DNA of 64,000 nt from DASZVP01 sp035546935 (GTDB taxonomy: Bacteria > Patescibacteriota > Saccharimonadia > Saccharimonadales > UBA4665), in assembly GCA_035546935.1 (NCBI GenBank), contig DASZVP010000002.1, positions 124,001 through 188,000 on the forward strand. The letters run 5' to 3'. The first letter of the stretch is position 1. Every line of letters starts with the position of its first letter. Shown piece after piece: positions 17,359 to 26,224 of the stretch. Made by a program: the position numbers and the translations under genes. The notes beneath the pieces were generated by a model. It saw nothing but the letters and a program-made list of their open reading frames with translations, was not told where the DNA came from and searched no databases.

Positions 17359-17778
17359 TCAGCAGCCGGCGTCTTTGGCGGCTGAGGTGTAGGTGGGTGA
17401 ATCATCGCTGCTTTTGCATAGTTCAGCCCAATCTTTAGAGTGAATTGCGCCGTTTTGGGGCAAGTTAAAGTTCTTCTGGAAGGTCTTTACGGCGCTAACC
17501 GTAGCGTCGTCATAGCTGCCCGTAGCTTTTATATAAAGCTGGCCGTCAATGCCAAAGGCCTTGCTGTTGACCATGTTTTGTATATCGATAACGCATTGGC
17601 CGGTATCGCCGCCTCCGAAGTTTCGGGTAACACAGGCGTTAGGATTCGGGCTTTTCGACGTTTTAAGCAGCAGAGGCAGGCCCGTAGCCGCAATTACTAT
17701 CAGGACCAGAACCACAATCGCCCAGACAATAGCAAAACCATCACTACTCTCATAACTATGCTTTTGCAAAATCTTCAT
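17359..17778 (-). CDS. Single-pass protein with a peptidoglycan-binding-like domain
   Basis: This 139-residue protein has an N terminus with a G-F-A-I motif (SSDGFAIVW) running into one membrane helix, resembling a prepilin signal without Glu5. The outer part resembles PG_binding_1: VIDIQNMVN, a flexible loop, then GSYDDATVSAVKTFQKNF and GAIHSKDWAELC. Cys pairs (CVTRN/QC and LC/GC) may form disulfides. It begins 12 nt after the stop of the giant protein on the same strand, so the two may share a transcript. Confidence 0.75.
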   Translation of the reverse strand: MKILQKHSYESSDGFAIVWAIVVLVLIVIAATGLPLLLKTSKSPNPNACVTRNFGGGDTGQCVIDIQNMVNSKAFGIDGQLYIKATGSYDDATVSAVKTFQKNFNLPQNGAIHSKDWAELCKSSDDSPTYTSAAKDAGC

Positions 17779-17790
17779 GGCCAGTTGCTA

Positions 17791-20700
17791 CTATAACGGT
17801 GGAGAATAGTAGCCTGCGTTAAGTACTTTGGTAACCACGCCAGTTGATGTTTCTAAAACATTTCGATGCCAGTAGTGAGTTTTGTGGTCCTTGGCATAAA
17901 TGCTTTGTGCCTTCCAGCCGGAACCTATTGAGCCACAGCCGCCACTGTGGTGAACACCATTTACTGTAGAAGGCGAGCCATCGGTGTTAACCCAAACATA
18001 TGTCCGGCTGGAATTGCTTACACAAGCAGTCTGGTTCTTCGAATGTGTGCTTGGTACACACTTGTTGTTAACCTTACTGTAGCCAAGGGCGCACCGTGCA
18101 TTACTGCTAGTCGGTGTGGGCTTTGGCTTGCTAGGTTTGGAGGGTTTACTAGGAGCAGGTTCCGTAGGAGCAGGCACGTCACTGACTGCCTTCCAGGCCG
18201 CAGGGATATTTACGCCGACAAATATTGCGTTATTAGTGTACCTGTCATTATAGACACCGGCAACGCGTTCAATGTAATCTTTGCTAATCAATGTTACACC
18301 ACTTGCTCCATTGCTGTTGTGCCCACCTTCTGTACAGCTCTTGGCAGGATCATCAAGATACCAATGTGGCCTGTCCTTAAAGTGCGCATCCTTACAATAC
18401 AAGCGATAGTATCTGTGTGAACCAGATGGGCAGTGTTCGAAAGCTCCAATCCACTTAAAGTTACTGCCACTGTCTGACTTACATTCAACTTGAGTGACCT
18501 CGGCGTTTGCCTTAACACACTTACCGCCTACAGCGCCGGGTTCGCTAATTTTAATGGCGTCTGAGGCACATCGAGTACTTACTGCAAACACCTTAACTTG
18601 GCCGCTTGTGGTGCTAAACTGGTTGCCACCACCATTATTTCCGCCACTGGATTTCTTCTCGCACTTGAAGCCTTGATCAATCGAGCTATCGACAACCTTC
18701 TTTGGATATTGGCCGTTACTTAGGCAGACACACTTGTTGGAGGAGATACTGGCGTGGTTCGTGCAGTGTATAGGCACGACGGTACCGCCTTGCTCATTTG
18801 TGCCGCCGCCTTTGTTGCCTGCGGCAGGCTCTTTACAGCCATGGATGAGACGGCTGGGGTGCTTGGCACAATCAGCTATCTTTTTAACTGTGCCGGTCTT
18901 GTGCTTGGTGTTTTCGTCGGATTTGTTTTTATCACCAGAATTTTTATCTTTGTCTTTGTTCGAGTTGCCGTTATCCCCGCCCTTGCTGCTGCCTTTATCC
19001 TTGCCGCTGTCGGACTTACCGGGGTCGCCAGTTTTGACAGGCTGGGCGGCGCCAACGCTAACCGTGACATGGCCCTTGCTGTCGACAGACAATTTGGCCG
19101 ATTTGAGCTTGCCGCTTACATCTACCGGAATGGTCAGGCTGTAAGGATTGCCCTTTGTGCCGAATTGGTTACTCGAGATTGTTTCCTGCATATCTTCGGC
19201 TAGGAGGGTGCAGTCTGCGAGGCTGCCGCTGTTGGCTCCCAGCGCTGCGCTACAAGCTGCTTTGTCCGCGTCTGGAGTGGAATCAAAAGGATAGCCGGTT
19301 GCGCCGTTAATATTAACCGTGCCTTGAGCGGTAATTGTGGGTATTACATTGTTGGAAGCAGAATTATCTTGGGTAACTTCCATTTGTTGAGCACAGTAGG
19401 TGACATGGGTCGGGTTGGCTGAGCCATAGATCTTCAGACATTCGGCCTTGTTAGTCAGGAATTGGGCGTCTGGGACTGTAACGCCGTCAGATTTCTGGTA
19501 GCCCCAGCTGGAGCTGAAGATTTGGCCGTGGCCAAAACCAGCGTACTCTTCCGGAATTGTGGTGACCTTACCGTTCAGGCTGTTTCTAATGCTGGCGGGC
19601 AGGGCAGCCAGCTGCGAGGCCGTGTAGAATGGCTTGCCGACTGGCCCAATGTGCTTGCCGTTGAAGTAAACGCCATTGTTTGCGTAAGGGCTGTCATCTG
19701 GACCTTGAACGGTCAGACCGTCAGTGTTGTAAGCCTTAGTGTTGCCAATGTAGACCGAGCCATTGGTAATGGAAGCCGGTAGGTTAGGGATGACAGCCTG
19801 ATAGGTGATGTCACCGCCAGAAGTGTGTACTGCAACGACGCCGTTGCCAATGATTGTAAAGGTGCCTTTGGTGCCGAAGTGCTTGGATTCACCATCTGGC
19901 AAAGTATCGTACTGAGCCTGGGTGAAGATTGGCGCACGTGTCGGGCCAATGAACTTGCCGTTGTACCAGACGCGGCTACCGAGTACTTGCAGACCACTGT
20001 CTGGGCAAGGTACCTGGAATTGACCACCTTGAGTGCCGCCACCAGTGCCGCTGTAGCTGGCTGGGCAGCCTGCGAACGGATCCTTGGCAGATTTAGTAAC
20101 ATCTGGGCCCTTGTCTACACAAGCGGTCTTAATAGCGTTGAGGACCTGGCCGTCTTTACACTTAGGCGTTTTCTTGTCTTTGTCGGCATCTTTATCCTTA
20201 CCGGGTTTGACAGGGTTCTTTTTGTCGTTATCCTTGCCCTTGCCAGGCTTCTCTTCCTGTTCATTACAACCATGGATGAGGCGGCTGGGGTGCTTGGCAC
20301 AATCGGCTATCTTTTTAACTGTGCTCGTTTTGTGTTGGGTTTTTTCAACGTTTTTCTTAACTTCTTTAGTAACGCACTTACTCAAGTCGCTTTGGCTGGC
20401 GCTGGAATCATTACAGGTAGCAATGGCGTGCGTAATATCTTGGGCGGTTGGCAGCTGCGTCTTAATTGATTTTTGGACGTCTTGAACGAGTTGTTTCTCG
20501 GTCTTTTCCAAACAGCTCTGTAGCTGTTTGGCTGAGCCGTGCGGGTGGTCTTTACTACACTGCTTTTCAGCTTGAGCCACCTCTCCGGCAGTCAGTTTTT
20601 TGGCTGCACTCTTGGCGGCCAGGGCAGATGCATACTGATGGACACACAGATCAAACACATCTTTTGGTACATGCAGACAGGCGCCACCGGCTTGCCGAAT

Positions 20701-23205
20701 TTGCTTGTCCGTCGGTTGCGGAGGGTGATTGACAAGTTCTTGAATCGTCTTCTTGGTATTGGTAGGTGGCGTGTTGCCGTTCTTGGTACCAATATTGCCC
20801 GATGTGCTGCCATTACAACTGGCAGTCATAACCATGATGTGCGTGCCGCTGGCATTGACGGCTTTGCTGCCGTCTAAAATGGTCAGCGTTGCAGTTACGT
20901 CACCGTTGCCGCTGTACTGTTGAAGTTCTGAAGGAGCAGACCAGTGATAGTACGAATTGATGCCGTTTGTGCCGCTGACAGTGGACTGATTTGCTAGGTT
21001 CGGGCCAAACCTCTTAACACTGCGGAATGGGCCACCAATGAGATCAACCTGAACCTTTACTTGGCCAGTTGGCTTAGAGCCGTAATCATGAGCTTCAGCC
21101 TCAATGTTGGAACAAGTCATGTGGACCATGTGGCCTTCGTATTGATGTTCGGCGGCTCTCTGGTCCTTGGTATTAACATCTTTCGGCTTAGTACAGCCGT
21201 TAATCTGAGCGGTTATGCTGCCCGGAGTCACATCTTTACCGTTATCTAGGACGTGCAGAGTCAAATTAACCGTAGCATTAGTGCTGGCTGCAAGAATGGC
21301 AGCGGGTGTCGCCCAGTGGTGGTAATACTTGCCATTACCGCTAATATTGGTGTCGTTCGCTGCTGCCGGGCCGAGACGGACGGCAGAGCTGCCATACGGA
21401 CCGCCCTTCATTTCGACCACAACACTTAACGGATAAGTTGGCTTGGCACCGGAATCCTGGGCCCAGACCTCAATATTATTGCAGTTCTGGTGGACGAATT
21501 TAGCTTCGTATTTGTGATCACTGCCGCTAGGCTGAGTTGGGCCGTTTTGTGGCGGAGTGCCTGTTTGAGTGTAAAAGACACATGAGTCAGCGCTGTGTGA
21601 TAAAGAAGAGTCGCTGGCGCCATTCTTGTTGGTGAAATAAATGCGTTGACAGTAGCGGTCGCCATTAACTGCCGATGATTTAAAGTGGTAGCTGTCAACT
21701 ACTGTAATACTGCTTAATGCGCTGACTGAGCCGAAGCCCATTCGATGATCATCATTTTTGCTGCCACCACTGGGTAGCGAGGTGGGGACTGAATTGCCGC
21801 CATCATGGGTACCTTTCCATTCACTGTCGTCGGCACAGGTGTGGCCGGCCGATTCATAACAACCTTCAATTTGCCAGCTGGTTCTGACGCCGCTGGCAGA
21901 ATTAGCAACTGATAAAGTGTGTGTAAAGGTAAAGTTTTGGGTCTTACTACTTGTTGATGTAGACGAGTTTTTAACGCCATCTATGGCTGTGCTAGCTGAT
22001 AATGGATAGGCTGAAGCAGTACTTCCACCGCCACCACCGCCGCCGCCACCACCGCCACCACCGCCACCACCCGAGGAGGAGCCGTCGTAAACTAGGCAAA
22101 CCTGGTTACCGTGTGTGGTGTTTGTGCTGCTTTGTGTCTGTTTATTGTAATAAAAGCGCTGACAGTAACGATCGCCCGCGACAGCGTTGGCTTTCATATG
22201 ATAAACTTCGCTAACTAATATTGATTGGCCAGCACCCAATGCCTGATTATTCTTGTAGCCAAGAGGGTAAGAGCTGCTGGTAGAGGTGCCCGAACTTGGG
22301 TGCGCATTACCGCCATCACGGTTGGGTCCCCAATTACCGTCAGATGTTGAGCAGTCGGTGTTTAGGGGCTCGTAACAGCCCTCTATGTGCCAGTCAAAAG
22401 TAGCTGTTTGCGGACCATTATTGGTGATCTTGTGCGTGAAGGTGAATGTCGCGGACGTGCTAGAAGTGTGTGCATTAGCAGTGCTGCTAGGTACACCGGG
22501 GCCAAGAATCTCGGTATCAGGCTGCGATAATGTCCAGCCAGTACCGCCGCCACCGCCGCCGCCACCACCGTCGCCACCGCCGCCGCCACCGCCGCCGCCA
22601 CCGCCGCCGCCACCACCGCCTCCGGATGGCAGCTGTAAAACAACACATGTCGCGGCGCTGTGGGCCTCATAAGGGTCATCGGTGGACGGGCCATGGCCAT
22701 GGTTAAAATAAATGCGTTCACAGTAACGCTGGCCGGATGCAGTGCCGCTCGGGAAATGATAGTGGTCAAGCGCGAGATAAGCCTGGCCGGCGACACCATC
22801 AACACCTACGCCAACATCTGATAATTGCCCGGAAGCAAGTGCATTGTTGCCGCCAATAGGTGTGGCGCTCCAGCTACCGTCGGCAGAGCAATCGGTTCCG
22901 GCAGCCTGATAACAGTTTTCAATCCGCCAGTGGTAGCCGTTGGCTCTGTCGGGGCCATTGTTAACAATGTCGTGTTTGAATGTGACTACGTCACTAACAT
23001 TTGTGACCGTAGTGTTTGCAGTGCTGAACGAAGAATTCGTGCCACCCTGAGATAAACTGCTTCCACTAAGCGTCCAGTGCGAAGCAGAATCAGCGTGCGT
23101 GGCGACAAGATAATATGTCCCACCAATGGACATCGACAGGACAACTAATACAAATAGCAGGTGATGGGCAACGCCACGGGCGTCAAGTTTTTTGAAGAAT
23201 TTCAC
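17791..23205 (-). CDS. Giant mosaic surface protein with polyglycine linkers
   Basis: From the GTG at 23205 (AGGA 11 nt upstream) this is about 1,804 residues, starting KFFKKLDARG-x-x-HHL and one membrane helix ending in THAD. An upstream in-frame start at 23280 would overlap the promoter and is rejected. Visible order: three homologous modules of about 140 residues, each with four Cys (pattern IE-x-CY ... GDRYCQR), separated by two polyglycine tracts; two homologous YE-x-x-x-VH-x-x-C modules; Lys/Asp-rich linkers with two copies of VKKIADCAKHPSRLIHGC; two related modules with YFNGKHIGP-type motifs; a Cys-rich C-terminal region. There is no sortase signal. It is probably an adhesin or coat protein; the function is unknown. 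Confidence 0.88.
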   Translation of the reverse strand: MKFFKKLDARGVAHHLLFVLVVLSMSIGGTYYLVATHADSASHWTLSGSSLSQGGTNSSFSTANTTVTNVSDVVTFKHDIVNNGPDRANGYHWRIENCYQAAGTDCSADGSWSATPIGGNNALASGQLSDVGVGVDGVAGQAYLALDHYHFPSGTASGQRYCERIYFNHGHGPSTDDPYEAHSAATCVVLQLPSGGGGGGGGGGGGGGGGGDGGGGGGGGGTGWTLSQPDTEILGPGVPSSTANAHTSSTSATFTFTHKITNNGPQTATFDWHIEGCYEPLNTDCSTSDGNWGPNRDGGNAHPSSGTSTSSSYPLGYKNNQALGAGQSILVSEVYHMKANAVAGDRYCQRFYYNKQTQSSTNTTHGNQVCLVYDGSSSGGGGGGGGGGGGGGGGSTASAYPLSASTAIDGVKNSSTSTSSKTQNFTFTHTLSVANSASGVRTSWQIEGCYESAGHTCADDSEWKGTHDGGNSVPTSLPSGGSKNDDHRMGFGSVSALSSITVVDSYHFKSSAVNGDRYCQRIYFTNKNGASDSSLSHSADSCVFYTQTGTPPQNGPTQPSGSDHKYEAKFVHQNCNNIEVWAQDSGAKPTYPLSVVVEMKGGPYGSSAVRLGPAAANDTNISGNGKYYHHWATPAAILAASTNATVNLTLHVLDNGKDVTPGSITAQINGCTKPKDVNTKDQRAAEHQYEGHMVHMTCSNIEAEAHDYGSKPTGQVKVQVDLIGGPFRSVKRFGPNLANQSTVSGTNGINSYYHWSAPSELQQYSGNGDVTATLTILDGSKAVNASGTHIMVMTASCNGSTSGNIGTKNGNTPPTNTKKTIQELVNHPPQPTDKQIRQAGGACLHVPKDVFDLCVHQYASALAAKSAAKKLTAGEVAQAEKQCSKDHPHGSAKQLQSCLEKTEKQLVQDVQKSIKTQLPTAQDITHAIATCNDSSASQSDLSKCVTKEVKKNVEKTQHKTSTVKKIADCAKHPSRLIHGCNEQEEKPGKGKDNDKKNPVKPGKDKDADKDKKTPKCKDGQVLNAIKTACVDKGPDVTKSAKDPFAGCPASYSGTGGGTQGGQFQVPCPDSGLQVLGSRVWYNGKFIGPTRAPIFTQAQYDTLPDGESKHFGTKGTFTIIGNGVVAVHTSGGDITYQAVIPNLPASITNGSVYIGNTKAYNTDGLTVQGPDDSPYANNGVYFNGKHIGPVGKPFYTASQLAALPASIRNSLNGKVTTIPEEYAGFGHGQIFSSSWGYQKSDGVTVPDAQFLTNKAECLKIYGSANPTHVTYCAQQMEVTQDNSASNNVIPTITAQGTVNINGATGYPFDSTPDADKAACSAALGANSGSLADCTLLAEDMQETISSNQFGTKGNPYSLTIPVDVSGKLKSAKLSVDSKGHVTVSVGAAQPVKTGDPGKSDSGKDKGSSKGGDNGNSNKDKDKNSGDKNKSDENTKHKTGTVKKIADCAKHPSRLIHGCKEPAAGNKGGGTNEQGGTVVPIHCTNHASISSNKCVCLSNGQYPKKVVDSSIDQGFKCEKKSSGGNNGGGNQFSTTSGQVKVFAVSTRCASDAIKISEPGAVGGKCVKANAEVTQVECKSDSGSNFKWIGAFEHCPSGSHRYYRLYCKDAHFKDRPHWYLDDPAKSCTEGGHNSNGASGVTLISKDYIERVAGVYNDRYTNNAIFVGVNIPAAWKAVSDVPAPTEPAPSKPSKPSKPKPTPTSSNARCALGYSKVNNKCVPSTHSKNQTACVSNSSRTYVWVNTDGSPSTVNGVHHSGGCGSIGSGWKAQSIYAKDHKTHYWHRNVLETSTGVVTKVLNAGYYSPPL
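22024..22071 (-). repeat. GGN microsatellite encoding the second polyglycine linker
   Basis: Runs of CCN triplets on the plus strand encode about 15 consecutive Gly on the minus strand. The array is imperfect (CCA/CCG alternate). Slippage would change linker length without breaking the frame. Confidence 0.8.
22543..22625 (-). repeat. GGN microsatellite encoding the first polyglycine linker
   Basis: This is a triplet array of about 80 nt encoding about 27 residues of Gly broken by one Asp. It separates the first and second Cys modules of the giant protein. It is likely to be length-variable between strains. Confidence 0.8.
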
Positions 23206-23247
23206 GTTTAGCAAGTCCTGCTTTTTATGTTTACGCTTATAACAGAG

Positions 23248-23276
23248 AGTGTATAAGTCACAACGGGTGTTGTCAA
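23248..23276 (-). promoter_or_regulatory. Promoter of the giant surface protein
   Basis: On the minus strand a perfect TTGACA (23271-23276) and TACACT (23248-23253) are 17 nt apart. The start would be near 23241, giving a leader of about 36 nt before the GTG. This is one of the strongest promoters in the window by consensus. Confidence 0.7.
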
Positions 23277-23344
23277 CCATTTTTTGTTGGCGCTAACTTG
23301 CCGTTGCAGCAACGAGTCCGTACAATACCAGCAAATACTCATAT

Positions 23345-23968
23345 ATGAAAAACCCAGGCGTAAAAACTCTCCGCATTCTGTTTCAGCCCAGCTGGCTGAG
23401 TGGGTTAGTTGACGGGCTAGTCTGGATGGTGGTGGTGGTTGGCGGCTTGGCTTCAACACATTTTGTGGGCAGCAGTTGGCAGCTGGGCTTGTTTAACTTG
23501 GGCAGCAGTTCCAGCTCAACGTATCAACAGCTCACCGCTCAAGTCAAAGATAATCGTTTGATCGGCAACCTACCTCTGTTTATTTTTTGGCTGGGCATGG
23601 GCCTGGTGGTGTACTACCTGGCGGTCGCGGTTTACGAAGCTTTTCATAATGTGGTAGAAGTGCGCGAAGAAATGGATTATGTGAATGTCCGCCGACAACA
23701 ATTGCTGCGCGCCGCCGGCGAGCAGCTGGCCGCGCGCCTAATCTCCCTAGTTGTTTGGCTTATATATATAGCATTGTTTTTCAAGCAGCTGCTGCCCTGG
23801 GTGCTGACCGAGCTGCGCGCGGCCAGCGTCAGTATCACTGCCCACACCATTGAAATGGCGGTTCTAGCGGCCGCAGTTTTAGTGGTTGGCCTACATCTGC
23901 ACACCATTTTCTTGCGCCTAGTAGTTCTCAAAGAGCGCGTTTTTTCGCGGGCAACCTACGACCTCTAA
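23345..23968 (+). CDS. Uncharacterised membrane protein
   Basis: This 207-residue protein has about four membrane helices: near residues 20-42, 78-98, 132-150 and 165-187. A charged loop (EVREEMDYVNVRRQQLLRAAGEQ) lies between helices 2 and 3. The layout recalls RDD-type membrane proteins but no RDD motif is visible, so I assign no family. It is divergent from the giant surface gene and 48 nt before the kinase-like gene. TACAAT lies 18 nt before the ATG. Confidence 0.75.
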   Translation: MKNPGVKTLRILFQPSWLSGLVDGLVWMVVVVGGLASTHFVGSSWQLGLFNLGSSSSSTYQQLTAQVKDNRLIGNLPLFIFWLGMGLVVYYLAVAVYEAFHNVVEVREEMDYVNVRRQQLLRAAGEQLAARLISLVVWLIYIALFFKQLLPWVLTELRAASVSITAHTIEMAVLAAAVLVVGLHLHTIFLRLVVLKERVFSRATYDL

Positions 23969-24016
23969 CTTCGCTTACGGCTTGCGCTACCCCTGTAAAT
24001 TTGCTATAAATAACTA

Positions 24017-24583
24017 GTGAAGAAACGGCACATTATCACAATTGCCGGTCGACCCGGTAGTGGCAAGTCGACCACCGCTCGCCAAGTTTCGGCCGAACTA
24101 GGTTATCAATTCTTTTCGTCCGGTGACTTATTTCGCGCCCTTGGCCGCGAACGTGGACACGATGTTTTGCAGACTAATTTATCGGCCGAAGAAAATGCCG
24201 AAGTTGACCGCCTAGTCGACCAAAGACTGCGCGAAATGGGCGCCTCTGAGGACCAAATCGTGATTGATTCGCGCATGGCTTGGCACTGGATGCCCGAGTC
24301 ATTTAAGGTGTTTTTAGACCTCGATTTAGAAATTGCGGCCAAACGCATTCTGAAAAACATGGACCCATCTCGCCTCGAAAGCGAAGACATACCGGATTCG
24401 CCTACAAAATACGCTAAGGTGTTGCAGGCCCGTTTGGACAGCGAAAACCGTCGCTACAAAATGCTTTACGATGTCACCCCTTACGACATGCACCACTACG
24501 ATCTAGTGATTGATACTGGCGACAAAGAAATTGGCGAAGTGGCCAGCCTTGTTTTAGAGGCTTACAAAAGCTGGCACTCCTAA
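24017..24583 (+). CDS. Cytidylate-kinase-like P-loop kinase
   Basis: This 188-residue protein starts at GTG 24017. The P-loop GRPGSGKST lies at residues 11-19, then FFSSGDLFR (nucleotide-binding region) and DSRMAWHW, as in the archaeal-type CMP kinase family (AAA_18/Cytidylate_kin2). It probably phosphorylates CMP/dCMP, although adenylate-kinase-like specificity is possible. TATAAA (24005-24010) ends 6 nt before the GTG, giving a leaderless mRNA. It converges on the prepilin-like gene with a 27-nt gap. Confidence 0.85.
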   Translation: MKKRHIITIAGRPGSGKSTTARQVSAELGYQFFSSGDLFRALGRERGHDVLQTNLSAEENAEVDRLVDQRLREMGASEDQIVIDSRMAWHWMPESFKVFLDLDLEIAAKRILKNMDPSRLESEDIPDSPTKYAKVLQARLDSENRRYKMLYDVTPYDMHHYDLVIDTGDKEIGEVASLVLEAYKSWHS

Positions 24584-24610
24584 GAATTGGGGCCTAACTA
24601 ACCCGACAAC

Positions 24611-25201
24611 TTAATTTAAATTATTCAGCGTAACAATAACCGTGCCATTGGCTTCTAGCGCCTGTAACTGGTAAGCGGTACAGCTATAGCCACCACCTTT
24701 TAGGCATTGATAAGAGAGACTAGTTCCGGGCGGCGAGTCGAAAGGACTGCCACTGCTCGACTGATAGTAGCCGGGCTGGTTTTCCAGCGCTTGTTGATCC
24801 TGCGCGTCCAGTGACCAAGTGTATGTATTGTAATTTGACCAGTAAGCCTCGAGCATCGTTTGGATGGAATAGGCATTAGATTGGGCTTGCGATATATCCT
24901 GTTGGGTCGGGTGTACAACAGGCGTGGACGGGGGTGTAGATGTAGTCGTTGGGGTGGTATTTTGAGTACTAGTGGTGGTAGTAGGGGCTGGCGTTGATGT
25001 TTGAGTCGGTGCAGGTGTTGTTTTTGGTGTCGAACTCGTAGAACTCTTTGTTGTCACTTTTTTAGGGCTGCTAACGACGGGAATTGTCTGCGCAGTGTTA
25101 TGGTGGGCAACTAATACACCAACACTACCTATGCCAACGAGTATCGCCAAGCCTGCTACCAGAAGATAAATATGCGCAAAGCCGCGCTGAGAAGTAGCCA
25201 T
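24611..25201 (-). CDS. Prepilin-like surface protein with Thr/Pro stalk
   Basis: From the ATG at 25201 this is 196 residues: MATSQRG then FAHIYLL and a membrane helix, a Thr/Ser/Pro stalk of about 60 residues, and a small C-terminal domain with pilin-like features (QSNAYSIQTMLEAYW, Tyr-rich loops, paired Cys in YQCL/YSCT). An upstream start at 25249 lies before the promoter and is rejected: TATACT (25208-25213) is 6 nt from the ATG. The leader resembles a class III prepilin signal (G|F) but lacks Glu5. The function is unknown; it may be a non-canonical minor pilin or a simple anchor. Confidence 0.75.
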   Translation of the reverse strand: MATSQRGFAHIYLLVAGLAILVGIGSVGVLVAHHNTAQTIPVVSSPKKVTTKSSTSSTPKTTPAPTQTSTPAPTTTTSTQNTTPTTTSTPPSTPVVHPTQQDISQAQSNAYSIQTMLEAYWSNYNTYTWSLDAQDQQALENQPGYYQSSSGSPFDSPPGTSLSYQCLKGGGYSCTAYQLQALEANGTVIVTLNNLN

Positions 25202-25242
25202 AAGCGCAGTATACAGCTGCTGCCAGTTGGCTACAAGAAGTC

Positions 25243-25269
25243 CTGGCACTCTTGAGTTTTGAGTGCCAA
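25243..25269 (+). promoter_or_regulatory. CIRCE operator with embedded -35, hrcA promoter
   Basis: GGCACTC-N9-GAGTGCC (25245-25267) matches the HrcA-binding CIRCE element. The -35 TTGAGT lies in the 9-nt spacer, and TATAAT (25275-25280) follows 17 nt later, 7 nt before the hrcA ATG. HrcA bound here would block the promoter directly. Confidence 0.93.
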
Positions 25270-25287
25270 AGCAGTATAATTTAGACC

Positions 25288-25998
25288 ATGACTGAGAGAC
25301 AAAAGCAAATTCTCAGCGCCATTATTGAGCAATACGCGGAAGTGGCCAGCCCGGTCGGCAGTAATCTGTTGGCCAAGGTTTTTAATGTGTCGTCGGCGAC
25401 GATTCGGGCCGAAATGGCCGAGTTGGAGCGCCTGGGCTACATTACTCAGCCCCACACCAGCGCCGGTCGTATTCCTACCGACAAGGGCTACCGCCTGTAC
25501 GTCAACAGCCTGAACGAGCACAGCCAACCGCTGTTAACTGCCGAAAATCGAGCCGAGCGCGCTCTGGCTTCACGCGTTCAACAGGCGGGTGCGCCAGAAC
25601 GCATGATCCGCAACGCTGTCGACACGCTGGTCGAGCTGACCCACAACCTCGGCATCGCCACCATTGGCCCGCAACTATATATGAGTGGACTTTCCAATTT
25701 GTTTGGCCAGCCAGAATTTATGAACGGCATGCAGGTGCAGCAGGTGGCCAGTCTGCTCGACAATCTCGAGCCTTGGCTGCGCGAGGCCGCTTTGAATGAG
25801 CCGCTGAGTGTATATATAGGACAAGAAAACCCGATTGGCCGCAGTGCCGGCGTGTCCTTAATTATTAGTCGTTTCCGTAGTCCGTTTTCGGACCAGAGTT
25901 ACATCGGCACATTGGGCCCAACCCGCCAACAATACCGTGATGTCATGAATTTAGTGGCCCGCGCCGGGCAAGAATTAGAAGAGGTTTTATATGACTGA
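25288..25998 (+). CDS. hrcA: Heat-inducible transcription repressor HrcA (short form)
   Basis: HrcA represses chaperone genes through CIRCE. The N-terminal winged helix is clear (RQKQILSAIIEQYAEVASPVGS, SSATIRAEMAELERLGYI, HTSAGRIPTDKGYRLYV), and the C-terminal end GTLGPTRQQYRDVMNLV is the usual HrcA tail motif. At 236 residues it is about 100 shorter than typical HrcA, with the middle of the GAF-like domain reduced. Two CIRCE sites lie in the window. The last codons overlap the next small gene. Confidence 0.95.
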   Translation: MTERQKQILSAIIEQYAEVASPVGSNLLAKVFNVSSATIRAEMAELERLGYITQPHTSAGRIPTDKGYRLYVNSLNEHSQPLLTAENRAERALASRVQQAGAPERMIRNAVDTLVELTHNLGIATIGPQLYMSGLSNLFGQPEFMNGMQVQQVASLLDNLEPWLREAALNEPLSVYIGQENPIGRSAGVSLIISRFRSPFSDQSYIGTLGPTRQQYRDVMNLVARAGQELEEVLYD

Positions 25999-26224
25999 TA
26001 GAGAATTTGAGCGGTCGCTTCGCGTTTCACAGAGAGCTTCTGACGACGACGAATCCTTATTGAAGCTGCCCTTTTATTTAGTAGGGCTAGCGGGTATTGT
26101 CGTGGGCGGGGTAATAAAAGACATTTTTCATCGTGATCAAAAAGTTGCACCGCAAATCCCAAGGCAAGCTTTGCCACCCGTAGAAGTCATTAATCTAGGT
26201 GCGGAGTCCGTAGTTGTCGACTAA
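25991..26224 (+). CDS. Small single-pass protein between hrcA and grpE
   Basis: This 77-residue protein is not one I recognise. A charged N terminus (TDREFERSLRVSQRASDDDES) precedes one hydrophobic segment (FYLVGLAGIVVGGVIKDIF), then a polar tail. It overlaps hrcA by 8 nt and grpE by 11 nt, so it is translated within the heat-shock operon under CIRCE control. Membrane location suggests a stress role at the envelope, but that is only context. Confidence 0.65.
   Translation: MTDREFERSLRVSQRASDDDESLLKLPFYLVGLAGIVVGGVIKDIFHRDQKVAPQIPRQALPPVEVINLGAESVVVD

Noticed and set aside
18754..20732. Several long plus-strand ORFs opposite the giant surface gene
   Set aside because: They are shadows of the minus-strand coding sequence. 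They lack promoters, ribosome sites and plausible protein composition.
23205..23280. Start of the giant protein at 23280
   Set aside because: That start lies upstream of the -10 box and adds a polar segment before the anchor motif. The GTG at 23205 matches the leader of the Cys-repeat protein.
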